Assembly: GCA_902778135.1 (NCBI GenBank)
Contig: CACYWP010000022.1
Location: forward strand, 1-55,218
DNA length: 55,218 nucleotides
Direction of reading: 5' to 3'
Origin: an uncultured Coriobacteriaceae bacterium
GTDB taxonomy: Bacteria > Actinomycetota > Coriobacteriia > Coriobacteriales > Atopobiaceae
In this document: piece by piece, positions 10,780-19,637 of the stretch
Numbering within the stretch: the first letter of the stretch is position 1
How the letters are laid out: each line of letters begins with the position of its first letter
Notes under the pieces: generated by a model
What the model was told of the DNA's origin: nothing
What the model saw: the letters and a program-made list of their open reading frames with translations, nothing else
Databases searched by the model: none
Position numbers and translations under genes: made by a program

Positions 10780-11871
10780 ATGGGCGCCCTGTCCCGTCGC
10801 ATCCAGGGGCGCGTCCGCGAGGACGTCGCGCGCCTGGAGCCCTACGACCCCAACTTCACGCCCTGCGACATCAACCTCTCGGCCAACGAGAACACCTACG
10901 GCATGCCCGAGCAGGTGCGCGTCGCCATCGACGAGGCCATCGCGGCGACGCCGACCAACCGCTATCCCGACCCCATGTCCAACGACCTGCGCGACCAGAT
11001 CGCGACATGGCACGGGGTCCGACGCGAGAACGTCTGCGTTGGCAACGGTGGCGACGAGCTGCTGTTCAACTTCTTCCTCGCCTTCGGTGGCCCCGGCAAG
11101 CGCCTGGTGGACTGCCCGCCCACCTTCACGGTCTACGACATCTACTCCAAGATGGTCGGGACGAGCGTGGTGCGCTGCTGGCGCGACCCCGACACCTTCG
11201 AGCTGGACATCGACGCCCTTCTTCGGATGGCGGGGACTGCCGACATGGTCATCGTCACGTCACCAAACAACCCCACGGGCAACGTCATAGCCGCCGCCGA
11301 CGTGGCGCGCCTGTGCGAGGCCTGCCCGGGCATGGTGATGATCGACGAAGCCTACGCGGAGTTCGCCGACGACGGCATCTCGTGCGAGAGGCTCCTCGCC
11401 ACCTATGACAACCTGATCGTCCTGCACACCTACTCCAAGGCGTTCTGCCTGGCGGGCGTGCGCATGGGCTACGTGCTCGCCGCCCCGGACGTCATCGAGG
11501 TGCTCGGTGCGGTTCGCCAGCCCTATACCGTCGACGTCTTCGCCCAGGCGGCAGCCCAGGTCGTCACCTCGATGCGCGGGGTCTTCCGACCCACCATCGA
11601 GACCATCCGCAAAGAGCGCCGGCGCCTGGCGGAGGGTCTCGCTGCCATCGAGGGCGTGCGCGTGTGGCCCAGCCAGGGCAACTTCCTGCTGGTGCGCATG
11701 CCGTACGCCGCCATCGTGCGCGCACGCCTGCGCGACAAGAGGTCCATACTGGTGCGTGACTTCTCGTCCTCGCCTGGCCTGGAGGACTGCCTGCGCATCA
11801 CGGTGGGGACGCCACGCGAGAACGACGAGCTGCTGGACGCCGTCGCGTCCATCCTGAAGGAGGTTGTATGA
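10780..11871 (+). CDS. hisC: Histidinol-phosphate aminotransferase
   Basis: A PLP-dependent class II aminotransferase of 363 residues that converts imidazole-acetol phosphate to histidinol phosphate. Visible are the N-terminal NLSANENTYG substrate region, TSPNNPTGN, DEAYAEF, and the PLP lysine in HTYSKAFCLAGVRMGY. The ATG at 10780 follows the hisD stop by one base; the longer frame upstream is inside hisD. The stop overlaps the hisB start as ATGA. Confidence 0.96.
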   Translation: MGALSRRIQGRVREDVARLEPYDPNFTPCDINLSANENTYGMPEQVRVAIDEAIAATPTNRYPDPMSNDLRDQIATWHGVRRENVCVGNGGDELLFNFFLAFGGPGKRLVDCPPTFTVYDIYSKMVGTSVVRCWRDPDTFELDIDALLRMAGTADMVIVTSPNNPTGNVIAAADVARLCEACPGMVMIDEAYAEFADDGISCERLLATYDNLIVLHTYSKAFCLAGVRMGYVLAAPDVIEVLGAVRQPYTVDVFAQAAAQVVTSMRGVFRPTIETIRKERRRLAEGLAAIEGVRVWPSQGNFLLVRMPYAAIVRARLRDKRSILVRDFSSSPGLEDCLRITVGTPRENDELLDAVASILKEVV

Positions 11872-12455
11872 CGCGCACCGCCACCATCTCCCGCACGACC
11901 GGCGAGACCGACATCCGGATCGCGGTCGACCTCGACGGGTCGGGAACCTGCGACATCGACACCGGCGTGGGGTTCTTCGACCACATGCTGACAGCGCTCG
12001 GGCGTCACTCGCTGCTCGACCTGACCGTGCACTGCAAGGGCGACACCTGGGTCGACGACCACCATACGGTGGAGGACGTGGGCATCGCATTGGGACAGGC
12101 CCTGCGCTCGGCATTGGGCGACAAGGCGGGCATCCGCCGCTTCGGGGACGTCTGCGTGCCGCTCGACGAGGCGCTTGTCATGGCCGCCGTCGACATCTCC
12201 GGTCGCGGCGAGCTGTACTGGGACGTGCCCATCGGACCGCAGAAGGTTGGCACCTTCGACACCGAGCTGGGACACGAGTTCTTCGCCGGGCTGGCGCGCG
12301 ACGCGGGCATCACATTGCACCTGCGCCTGGTCTGCGGCGAGAACGCGCACCACATCCTGGAGGCCACCTTCAAGGCCTTCGCGCGCGCATTGCGTGCCGC
12401 CGTCGAGCCCGACCCGCGCGTCTCCGGCATCCCTTCCACCAAGGGGGTATTGTGA
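11868..12455 (+). CDS. hisB: Imidazoleglycerol-phosphate dehydratase
   Basis: A 195-residue monofunctional HisB, a manganese enzyme dehydrating imidazole-glycerol phosphate. Metal-binding histidine motifs are obvious: GFFDHMLTALGRHS, DDHHTVEDVG near residue 65, and the second-half GHEFF and ENAHHILEATFKA motifs. There is no fused histidinol-phosphatase domain. Its ATG overlaps the hisC stop by four bases and its TGA overlaps the hisH start. Confidence 0.97.
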   Translation: MTRTATISRTTGETDIRIAVDLDGSGTCDIDTGVGFFDHMLTALGRHSLLDLTVHCKGDTWVDDHHTVEDVGIALGQALRSALGDKAGIRRFGDVCVPLDEALVMAAVDISGRGELYWDVPIGPQKVGTFDTELGHEFFAGLARDAGITLHLRLVCGENAHHILEATFKAFARALRAAVEPDPRVSGIPSTKGVL

Positions 12456-13108
12456 TGGCTCACGAGCTTGTCGTAGTCGACTACCACAAGGGCAACCTGC
12501 TCTCGGTCGCCCGCAGCGCCTCCGCCGTCGGCGCCGAGGTCGTCATTACCGACGACCCGCGTACGATTGCCGAGGCTCACGGCATCATCCTGCCCGGCGT
12601 GGGCAGCTTCGAGGACGCCATGAGCTACATGCGCTCGTCGGGGGAGGCCGATGCGGTCTACTCGTCGGTCCGCTCGGGCGTCCCCTTCCTGGGCATCTGC
12701 CTGGGGCTGCAGCTGCTGTTCGACCGGGGGAGCGAGCACACGACAAATGCCTGGGGCAACGGTTGGGTGCCGGGCCTGGGGCTGATCTCCGGCTCGGTGA
12801 CGCGCCTGGAGTCCGACCGCCTCAAGGTCCCGCATGTCGGGTGGGACCAGCTGCATCTCACCGAGCATGGACGCCAGTGCCCGCTGTTCGTGGACGTGCC
12901 AGAGGGCTCCAACGTGTACTTCACGCACTCCTACGCCCTCGATGACGACGTCGACGGGGGCATCGTCGCCACGCGCACCCACTACACACGCTCCTTCGCC
13001 TCGGCGGTCTGGCAGGACAACGTGTTTGGCGTCCAGTTCCATCCCGAGAAGTCGTCCGCGACGGGACTGCGCATCCTGTCCAACTTCCTGCGCTACGTGA
13101 GGGGCTAG
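12455..13108 (+). CDS. hisH: Imidazole glycerol phosphate synthase, glutaminase subunit HisH
   Basis: Class I glutamine amidotransferase of 217 residues that feeds ammonia to HisF. The oxyanion strand GVGSFEDAM, the nucleophile Cys in GICLGLQLL, and the His/Glu pair in FGVQFHPEKS form the complete triad. The start codon overlaps the hisB stop (TGATG). hisA follows three bases after the stop, while its partner hisF is two genes on. Confidence 0.96.
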   Translation: MAHELVVVDYHKGNLLSVARSASAVGAEVVITDDPRTIAEAHGIILPGVGSFEDAMSYMRSSGEADAVYSSVRSGVPFLGICLGLQLLFDRGSEHTTNAWGNGWVPGLGLISGSVTRLESDRLKVPHVGWDQLHLTEHGRQCPLFVDVPEGSNVYFTHSYALDDDVDGGIVATRTHYTRSFASAVWQDNVFGVQFHPEKSSATGLRILSNFLRYVRG

Positions 13109-13111
13109 GCC

Positions 13112-13846
13112 ATGATCGTCTTTCCCGCAATCGACCTGGTCGCGGGCCAGGTCGTCCGGCTACGTCGCGGGGACCGCTCGCAGATGGACGTCTACTCCGA
13201 CGACCCCGTCGCCGTCGCCCGGGACTTCGCCCGTCGTGGTGCCACGTGGATCCACGTGGTCGATCTGTCGGCGACCTTCGAGGAGGACGAGGACGCCCTG
13301 GCGCGCAACCGCGCTGCCATCGAGGGCATCTGCCAGGTGCCGGGCATCTCGGTTGACACGGGTGGCGGGGTCCGCAGCCTCGAGGCCATCGAGCGGCTGG
13401 CCTCGACCGGGGCGCGCCGCATCGCCATCGGCACGGCCCTCGTGCGCGACCGCGACTTCGCCCGCGAGGCGGCAGCCCGGTACGGCGAGCTGCTGGTGGC
13501 CGACGTCGCCGCGCGTGACGGTGTCGTGCGCGTCAACGGATGGCGCGAGGGTGCGGGCGTGAGTGCCGACGAGCTGGTGGGCGAGCTGGTCTCGCTGGGG
13601 TATCGCCATCTCGTCTTCACCGACGTCGCGCGCGACGGCATGCAGACCGGCATCGACGTCGAGGCCTATCGCCACATCGCACGGGTCGCCGGGTTCCCCG
13701 TGGTCGCGTCGGGGGGCATCGCCACCCTCGACGACCTGCGCGCCCTGGCTGCCCAGGGAGACGACATCATCGAGGGGGCCATCACCGGCCGGGCGCTCTA
13801 CGAGGGCGCCTTCACGCTGGAGGAGGCCCTCGCCGCACGTCCCTGA
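13112..13846 (+). CDS. hisA: ProFAR isomerase HisA
   Basis: A 244-residue (beta-alpha)8-barrel isomerase opening the ribose of ProFAR. It begins [17 protein letters not shown] with the catalytic Asp in PAIDL, has the GGGVRS phosphate-binding loop near residue 85 and the second catalytic Asp in [12 protein letters not shown]. In some actinobacteria this protein is bifunctional (PriA, also serving tryptophan synthesis); the sequence alone does not settle which applies here. Confidence 0.95.
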   Translation: MIVFPAIDLVAGQVVRLRRGDRSQMDVYSDDPVAVARDFARRGATWIHVVDLSATFEEDEDALARNRAAIEGICQVPGISVDTGGGVRSLEAIERLASTGARRIAIGTALVRDRDFAREAAARYGELLVADVAARDGVVRVNGWREGAGVSADELVGELVSLGYRHLVFTDVARDGMQTGIDVEAYRHIARVAGFPVVASGGIATLDDLRALAAQGDDIIEGAITGRALYEGAFTLEEALAARP

Positions 13847-13902
13847 GGAGGCCCCTCCTTCGCACGTCCCTACGTCACCACCGATCCGACCTGGAGGTTC
13901 CC

Positions 13903-14670
13903 ATGCTCACCAAGCGCGTCATCCCCTGTCTCGACGTCAAGGACGGTCGAGTGGTCAAGGGCGTCAACTTCGTCAACCTCGTCGATGCCGGTGACCCCGT
14001 GGAGCTGGCCAGCGTCTACGACCGCGAGGGTGCCGACGAGGTCGTCTTTCTCGACATCACCGCGACCTCCGATGACCGCTCGACCACCATCGAACTGGCC
14101 TCCCATGCCGCCGAGGAGCTGCGCATCCCCTATACCGTGGGGGGCGGGTTCAAGGACCTGGCAGGCATGACCAAGATGGTCTCCGCGGGGGCGGACAAGG
14201 TCTCGGTCAACTCCGCCGCCGTCAAGAACCCCGAGCTGATCTCCATCGCCGCAGCCGCCTTTGGCAGCCAGGCGGTCATCTGCGCCATCGATGCCAAGCG
14301 GGTGGGCACGGCTGACAAGTGGGAGGTCTACCTGGCGGGCGGACGCATCGCGACCGGCATCGACGCGGTGGAGTGGGCGACTGAGGCGGCACGGCGCGGT
14401 GCGGGCGAGATCCTGCTGACCAGCATGGATCGCGACGGCACCAAGGAGGGCTTCGACCTGGCCCTGACGCGCGCCGTCGCGCGTGCGGTGCCCATCCCGG
14501 TCATCGCGTCGGGTGGCGTGGGCTCGCTCGAGCACTTTGCGGAGGGCATCATCGAGGGCGAGGCGGACGCCGTTCTGGCAGCCAGCGTCTTCCATTTCGG
14601 AACGTACAGCATTCGCCAGGTCAAGGAGTACATGGCCTCGCAGGGCATCCCCGTGCGGCTCGACTTCTAG
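13903..14670 (+). CDS. hisF: Imidazole glycerol phosphate synthase, cyclase subunit HisF
   Basis: The 255-residue cyclase barrel that makes imidazole-glycerol phosphate and AICAR with HisH. The N-terminus [20 protein letters not shown] carries the first catalytic Asp and the [11 protein letters not shown] segment the typical C-terminal half motif. The second catalytic Asp is in CAIDAKR. CTGGAGG precedes the ATG. A 56-base gap after hisA is the largest within the operon and contains only short inverted sequences. Confidence 0.97.
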   Translation: MLTKRVIPCLDVKDGRVVKGVNFVNLVDAGDPVELASVYDREGADEVVFLDITATSDDRSTTIELASHAAEELRIPYTVGGGFKDLAGMTKMVSAGADKVSVNSAAVKNPELISIAAAAFGSQAVICAIDAKRVGTADKWEVYLAGGRIATGIDAVEWATEAARRGAGEILLTSMDRDGTKEGFDLALTRAVARAVPIPVIASGGVGSLEHFAEGIIEGEADAVLAASVFHFGTYSIRQVKEYMASQGIPVRLDF

Positions 14671-14706
14671 GATGCCTTGACGGGACGCGAGACGGGGAGG
14701 TTGGGC

Positions 14707-15075
14707 GTGTTGGCAGGGACTCGGTCGTACGCAGGGGAACCCATCGAGGTCGTGGGGCTCTCGGACCTGCGTCTGAAGCTCGATGCGGCGGGGCTCATCC
14801 CCTGCGTGGTGCAGCAGGGGGGGACCGGAGAGGTCCTCATGGTGGCCTGGATGAACGAGGAGTCGCTGCGCCTCACGCTGGAGACGCGGACCACCTGGTT
14901 CTGGTCCCGGTCGCGCCAGGAGTTGTGGAACAAGGGTGCCACCAGCGGCAACATGCAGCAGCTCAGGCGGCTGCTGGTGGATTGCGACGCCGACACGCTG
15001 GTCGCCGTGGTCGACTCGCCGGGCCCCGCGTGCCACACCGGGCACCGCAGCTGCTTCTTCCGCGAGCTCGCGTAG
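14707..15075 (+). CDS. hisI: Phosphoribosyl-AMP cyclohydrolase HisI
   Basis: Zinc enzyme opening the purine ring of phosphoribosyl-AMP. The protein (122 residues from GTG 14707) has the conserved core MVAWMNEESL, TWFWSRSRQELWNKGATSGN, DCDADTL and CHTGHRSCFF with the zinc cysteines. GTG at 14707 is preferred because GGGGAGG lies six bases upstream; a TTG at 14677 would add ten residues. Only the HisI domain is present; the HisE pyrophosphohydrolase domain often fused to it is absent. Confidence 0.93.
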   Translation: MLAGTRSYAGEPIEVVGLSDLRLKLDAAGLIPCVVQQGGTGEVLMVAWMNEESLRLTLETRTTWFWSRSRQELWNKGATSGNMQQLRRLLVDCDADTLVAVVDSPGPACHTGHRSCFFRELA

Positions 15076-15191
15076 GGGAGTGCGGGGCCGCGGCGTCGTC
15101 CCGCGCCCTTTTCCTGTGTGGGCGGCCCACGTCGCCTCGCGCATGGCCTATCATGCAGACGTCCGTGACCTCACGACCGGGAGGCATCCCC

Positions 15192-16478
15192 ATGGCTAAG
15201 AGCCCCGCTGCGGCATCCATCACCACCGAGCAGGACGTGCGCGACAAGCTCGTGCCAGTCGTCCTCGGCGGCGACATCCTCGGCTATTCCTACGTGCGCG
15301 AGTTCCATCGCGTCTACGGCATCACCTCGATACTGCTGGCTACCGCCGACGTCAAGGCGGCCTCGTCCAGCAGGTTCTGCGACTATCGCGTCGTCGAGGG
15401 CGTCGACCAGGAGTCGTCGCTCATCTCCTATCTCATGGAACTGGGCGAGCAGCTTGCGGCCCAGGGCAAGGTCGGCATCCTCGTGGGGTCGGGCGACTGG
15501 TACGCCCGCATCTTCTCCCAGAACAAGGAGACGCTGGAGCAGCTCTTCGTCGTGCCCTACATCGACTTCGACCTGCTCGACGACATCACCCAGAAGGAGC
15601 GCTTCTACGCGCTCTGCGAGGAGCTGGGGATGGACTATCCGGCGACCTGGCGCTTCGGGTGCGCGGAGCGCGACGAGTCGTTCGACGCCTCCTCGTTCGC
15701 CTACCCGCTCATCGCGAAGCCGTCCAACTCTGCGCGCTATCACTACGCGGAGTTCCCTGGCAAGAAGAAGATCTTCGAGGTGGAGACCCCCGAGGAGCTC
15801 GACCGCATCTACACCAACCTCGTCGCCTCGAGCTATGACCGCGAGCTCATCATCCAGGACTTCATCCCCGGCGAGGATGACGGCATCCACTCGGTGACGA
15901 CCTTCTCGGATGACGAGGGCAACCTGCGCGTCAGCTGCATGGGGCAGGTGGTCCTGCAGGACCATGCTCCATCGGCCATCGGCAACCCCGTGGTCATCCG
16001 CTCGAAGCGCGTCGAGTCGGTCATCGAGCAGGCGGCCCGCTTCCTCAAGCATGTGGGCTATCACGGGTTTGCCAACTTCGACGTCAAGTACGACCCGCGC
16101 GACGGCTCGTACCGCTTCTTCGAGGTCAACACGCGCCCGGGCCGCAACACCTTCTACGTCAGCCTGGCAGGCGTGCCCTTCGTCAAGCTGTTCGTCGAGG
16201 ACTACGTGTTGGGGCACGAGATTCCCGAGCAGCGCGCCGACCAGGACTTCCTCTACGCCTGCGTTCCGCCCCTGGTGGTGCGCAGGACGGTGAGGGACGA
16301 GACCCTGCGCGACGAGGTGCTGGCAGGCTATGAGAGCGGCCTGGCACAGTTCCCGCTCTTCTACGAGGCGGATTCCCTCCAGCACTGGTTCTGGGCCGAG
16401 ATCACCTACCACAACCAGATCCGCAAGTTCAAGCGCTACGTCTGGGACACCGGCGGCAAGCAGGCGGACTTCGACTAG
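15192..16478 (+). CDS. ATP-grasp amino-acid ligase, probable D-aspartate ligase for the peptidoglycan cross-bridge
   Basis: A 428-residue ATP-grasp protein resembling Aslfm of Enterococcus faecium, which adds D-Asp to the stem-peptide diamine of UDP-MurNAc-pentapeptide. Shared landmarks are the N-terminal VVLGGDILGYSYVREF, the PYIDFDLL segment, LIIQDFIPGEDD, and FDVKYDPRDGSYRFFEVN with the metal-binding acidic residues. The start follows GGGAGG by eight bases; a TATCAT -10-like box (15149-15154) suggests its own promoter. It is followed one base later by uvrC. Function is inferred from family resemblance; another carboxylate-amine ligase activity is possible. Confidence 0.8.
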   Translation: MAKSPAAASITTEQDVRDKLVPVVLGGDILGYSYVREFHRVYGITSILLATADVKAASSSRFCDYRVVEGVDQESSLISYLMELGEQLAAQGKVGILVGSGDWYARIFSQNKETLEQLFVVPYIDFDLLDDITQKERFYALCEELGMDYPATWRFGCAERDESFDASSFAYPLIAKPSNSARYHYAEFPGKKKIFEVETPEELDRIYTNLVASSYDRELIIQDFIPGEDDGIHSVTTFSDDEGNLRVSCMGQVVLQDHAPSAIGNPVVIRSKRVESVIEQAARFLKHVGYHGFANFDVKYDPRDGSYRFFEVNTRPGRNTFYVSLAGVPFVKLFVEDYVLGHEIPEQRADQDFLYACVPPLVVRRTVRDETLRDEVLAGYESGLAQFPLFYEADSLQHWFWAEITYHNQIRKFKRYVWDTGGKQADFD

Positions 16479-16479
16479 C

Positions 16480-18453
16480 ATGTCGGACCGCGACTCCCCA
16501 TACGTTCCCGACCTGTCTGGCGCGGCCCCGCTTCCCGAGGAGGAGGGGCTGGCCAGCATTGCCGAGCAGGTCTCGCGCGTGCCGACCGAACCGGGTTGCT
16601 ACCTGTGGAAGGATGCGGCGGGCGGGGTCATCTACGTGGGCAAGGCCAAGAACCTGCGGGCCCGCATGCGCCAGTACGTCACGCTGCAGGACGAGCGCGA
16701 CAAGATACCGCTGATGATGCAGGTCGTGCGCGGGTTCGACTACGTCGTCGTGGGCAACGAGCACGAGGCGCTGGTGCTGGAGCGCAACCTCATCGAGCAG
16801 TACCATCCCTACTTCAACGTCGACTACAAGGACGACAAGAGCTATCCGTTCATCGCGATAACCGAGTCGGACGCCTATCCGGCGATAAAGTACACGCGGG
16901 AGAGGCATCGCAAGGGGACGCGCTACTTCGGTCCCTACACCGACGCCAAGGCGGCGCGCGAGACCATCAACCAGCTGCGCAAGGCGGTGCCGATCTGCAT
17001 AGGCACCTGCGCGGAGTGGAAGCGTGTCAAGCGCTACCTCGACAGCCATCCCGACGACATCGCGGTGGCCAACCTGGTGCTGGCCGAGCGCGGGCGCCCG
17101 TGCTTCGACAGCCATGTCGGTCGCGGCCCGGGAGCCTGCTGCGGGGCCATCACCACGGCAGAGTACGGCCGCAACGTGCGCCAGGTGGAGCAGTTCCTGG
17201 AGGGGCGACGCTCGGCCATCATCGGCGACCTGCGCGAGCAGATGGCCGAGGCGGCTGCGGAGCTGGAGTTCGAACGGGCCGGCCGCATCAAGCATCGCAT
17301 CGAGGTGCTGGAGGGCCTGGACGACCGCCAGCAGGTGGTGTTCTCGTCAGACGTCAGCCTGGACGTGGTGGGATTCTACCGCGAGGAGACCATATCGGCA
17401 GCCTGCGTGTTCGTCGTGCGCGAGGGCCGTGTCATCCGCTCGTCGGAGTTCGTGCTGAACAAGGGGGCGGACGTCAGCGAGACCGAACTGGTGGAGGGCT
17501 TCCTCAAGCGCTACTACGGGGAGACGGCCGACATCGGCGCCGAGGTGGACGTCGCCTGCGACCTGCCCGATGCCCAGCTGCTCTCCGAGTGGCTGAGCGG
17601 CCGGCGCGGGCGCGCATGCCACATCCACCGTCCCCAGCGGGGCGAGAAGAGCCACCTGCTGTCGATGGCTGCGGACAACGCCCACCACGCGCTCAACCGC
17701 TACATGGTGCGCACGGGCTATGCCGACGACCGCACCAACCAGGCGCTGCTGCAGCTGGAGAGCGCCCTTGCGCTCGACGCGCCACCCATGCGCATAGAGT
17801 GCTTCGACATCTCGACGCTGCACGGGGCGTTCACCGTTGCCTCCATGGTGGTGTTCACCAACGGTATGCCGGACAAGGGGCAGTACCGACGCTTCAAGAT
17901 CCGCACCGAGCTGGACGAGGCCAACGACTTCGTCAGCATGCAGGAGGTTCTGGGCCGCCGCTACGGTCCGAAGAACATGGCGGACACGCGCTTCGCGGCC
18001 GCCCCGCCCGACCTGCTGGTGGTGGACGGCGGAAAGCCCCAGCTGACGGCAGCCATGCAGCAGCTGGCGCAGCTGGGCTTGGACATACCGGTATGCGGCC
18101 TGGCCAAGTCGGACGAGGAGGTCTTCGTCCCATGGGACGACACACCGGTGGTGCTGCCCTCGGGATCCCCCTCGCTCTACCTCATCAAGCAGGTGCGTGA
18201 CGAGAGCCACCGCTTCGCCATCACCTTCCACCGCGAGCTGCGCACCAAGGCCCAGAGCGTGTCGGTGCTCGACGAGGTGGATGGCGTCGGTCCCAAGCGC
18301 AAGCGTGCCATCATGCGCCACTTCGGCTCGATGAGGCGGCTGCGCGCGGCCTCGGTCGACGACATCGCCCAGGTGAAGGGCGTGCCCGAGGCCGTCGCCC
18401 AGGAGGTGTGGCGGACCCTGCGTGCCGCCGAGGCCGAGGAGGCGGGGGAGTAG
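16480..18453 (+). CDS. uvrC: Excinuclease ABC subunit C
   Basis: UvrC makes both incisions in nucleotide excision repair. The 657-residue protein shows the N-terminal GIY-YIG nuclease (GCYLWKDAAGGVIYVGKAKN near residue 40), a UVR helix-pair that contacts UvrB (around residues 245-280), the RNase H-like endonuclease half with ECFDIST and LVVDGGKPQL, and C-terminal helix-hairpin-helix repeats (DGVGPKRKRAIMRHF). It starts one base after the ligase stop codon. Unlike uvrA, no SOS box is seen immediately upstream. Confidence 0.97.
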   Translation: MSDRDSPYVPDLSGAAPLPEEEGLASIAEQVSRVPTEPGCYLWKDAAGGVIYVGKAKNLRARMRQYVTLQDERDKIPLMMQVVRGFDYVVVGNEHEALVLERNLIEQYHPYFNVDYKDDKSYPFIAITESDAYPAIKYTRERHRKGTRYFGPYTDAKAARETINQLRKAVPICIGTCAEWKRVKRYLDSHPDDIAVANLVLAERGRPCFDSHVGRGPGACCGAITTAEYGRNVRQVEQFLEGRRSAIIGDLREQMAEAAAELEFERAGRIKHRIEVLEGLDDRQQVVFSSDVSLDVVGFYREETISAACVFVVREGRVIRSSEFVLNKGADVSETELVEGFLKRYYGETADIGAEVDVACDLPDAQLLSEWLSGRRGRACHIHRPQRGEKSHLLSMAADNAHHALNRYMVRTGYADDRTNQALLQLESALALDAPPMRIECFDISTLHGAFTVASMVVFTNGMPDKGQYRRFKIRTELDEANDFVSMQEVLGRRYGPKNMADTRFAAAPPDLLVVDGGKPQLTAAMQQLAQLGLDIPVCGLAKSDEEVFVPWDDTPVVLPSGSPSLYLIKQVRDESHRFAITFHRELRTKAQSVSVLDEVDGVGPKRKRAIMRHFGSMRRLRAASVDDIAQVKGVPEAVAQEVWRTLRAAEAEEAGE

Positions 18454-18476
18454 CGGCCCTCGAGAGGCGGATTGCG

Positions 18477-18527
18477 TTGTCTGCGCTCGAAACGGCTCAA
18501 AGGGACGTGCGAACCGGGTTGTCTGCG
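18477..18527 (+). repeat. Two solitary TTGTCTGCG repeat ends
   Basis: TTGTCTGCG occurs at 18477-18485 and 18519-18527, each followed by CT. These match the left end of the 78-bp repeat that follows but lack partner right ends at the fixed distance, so they look like decayed or partial copies in the uvrC-rapZ gap. Confidence 0.55.
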
Positions 18528-18557
18528 CTATGAGCCTGTTCGCATTCCAAGGATCGC

Positions 18558-18635
18558 TTGTCTGCGCTTTTCGCTGCGCAGACTACGGCCTTTTCTGCGT
18601 ACCCTCGCAGACGGGCCAGCCCGAAACGCAGACAA
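18558..18635 (+). repeat. 78-bp intergenic palindromic repeat, copy 1
   Basis: The unit starts TTGTCTGCG and ends CGCAGACAA exactly 78 bp later, with an internal hairpin CGCAGA (18577) / TCTGCG (18594) enclosing CTACGGCCTTT. Two further units of identical length lie at 45186-45263 and 45535-45612. The element fills most of the 264-base gap between uvrC and rapZ and contains no open frame. It resembles REPIN or miniature inverted-repeat elements in architecture, but I know no named family that matches. Confidence 0.8.
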
Positions 18636-18678
18636 ATCCGTGGACATGATGCGCTCGTGGCTAGTTTTACCGGGACGC

Positions 18679-18684
18679 TATACT
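18679..18684 (+). promoter_or_regulatory. -10 element of rapZ
   Basis: TATACT lies 34 bases before the rapZ start and just after the repeat-rich gap; no convincing -35 is present at 16-18 bases. It implies that rapZ-whiA has a promoter separate from uvrC. Confidence 0.5.
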
Positions 18685-18717
18685 AGAGCCAATGTCGCCC
18701 ATCTCCAGGAGGCTCGC

Positions 18718-19635
18718 ATGCTGGAAGGACCGCACGTTCGCGAATCCGCCCTCAACAGCCCCGACGTCATTGTCATCACGGGCATGTCCGGCGCCGGCCG
18801 CACCGAGGCCATGCACACGTTCGAGGACTTGGGCTACTACGTCATCGACAACCTCCCGCCCAGCCTCATCTTGGCGGTCGCGCAGATGAGCGGCCTGTCC
18901 TCTGGCGTCGGCCGTCACCTCGCCGTGGTCTGCGACCTGCGCAGCCAACAGCTCTTCTCCGAGCTCGACGATGCCCTCGACGAGCTTGCCTCCCACGAGT
19001 TCACCTATGGCGTGCTCTTCCTCGACGCGTCGGACGAGGCACTGCTGCGCCGCTATGCGCTCAACCGCCGTCCGCATCCCATCGCCCGCGAGGGGGAGGC
19101 GACCATCGACGCGGTCCGGCGCGAGCGCGAGAACCTCACGGAGATGCGCGAGCGGGCGACCCTGACCATCGACACCACCAACCTCAAGCCCAAGCAGCTG
19201 CGGTCGCGCCTGCTCTCGGAGTTCACCCACCTCACCGAACAGCAGCTGATGGAGGTGCACGTCTTCTCCTTCGGCTTCAAGTACGGCATGCCCGAGGAGG
19301 CTGACATCATCATCGACGTGCGCTTCTTGCCCAACCCCTACTGGAACCCGGAGATGCGGCCACTGACGGGGCGTGACCCGCTGGTGCGGGACTTCGTCAT
19401 CGAGCATCCCCAGACGAAGGCGTTCCTCGAGCGGTGGTGTGCGCTGCTCGACACGGTCATGCCGGGCTACGTGGGGGAGGGCAAGAGCCGCCTGTCGGTG
19501 GGCGTGGGCTGCTCCGGGGGCCAGCACCGCTCGGTCGCCATCGCCGAGCAGACGGCCGCGCACCTCACGCACGCGGGCTATCACGTCCTGACCAGCCATC
19601 GCGACCTCGCGCGCGCCGAGCGCAACGCATCGTAG
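18718..19635 (+). CDS. rapZ: RapZ/YvcJ family nucleotide-binding protein
   Basis: A 305-residue member of the RapZ (YvcJ) family, an RNA-binding adapter in Enterobacteria that senses cell-wall precursor levels; the role in actinobacteria is unclear. The N-terminal Walker A is GMSGAGRT (residues 22-29), with Arg in place of the usual Lys as often seen in actinobacteria, followed by FEDLGYYVIDNLPP. The C-terminal domain carries FSFGFKYG, DVRFLPNPYW and GCSGGQHRSV. AGGAGG sits six bases before the ATG. whiA starts two bases after the stop. Confidence 0.95.
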   Translation: MLEGPHVRESALNSPDVIVITGMSGAGRTEAMHTFEDLGYYVIDNLPPSLILAVAQMSGLSSGVGRHLAVVCDLRSQQLFSELDDALDELASHEFTYGVLFLDASDEALLRRYALNRRPHPIAREGEATIDAVRRERENLTEMRERATLTIDTTNLKPKQLRSRLLSEFTHLTEQQLMEVHVFSFGFKYGMPEEADIIIDVRFLPNPYWNPEMRPLTGRDPLVRDFVIEHPQTKAFLERWCALLDTVMPGYVGEGKSRLSVGVGCSGGQHRSVAIAEQTAAHLTHAGYHVLTSHRDLARAERNAS

Positions 19636-19637
19636 AC

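Noticed and set aside
14677..14706. TTG start for hisI giving ten more residues
   Set aside because: GGGGAGG lies six bases before GTG 14707, and the extra residues are not conserved in the family.
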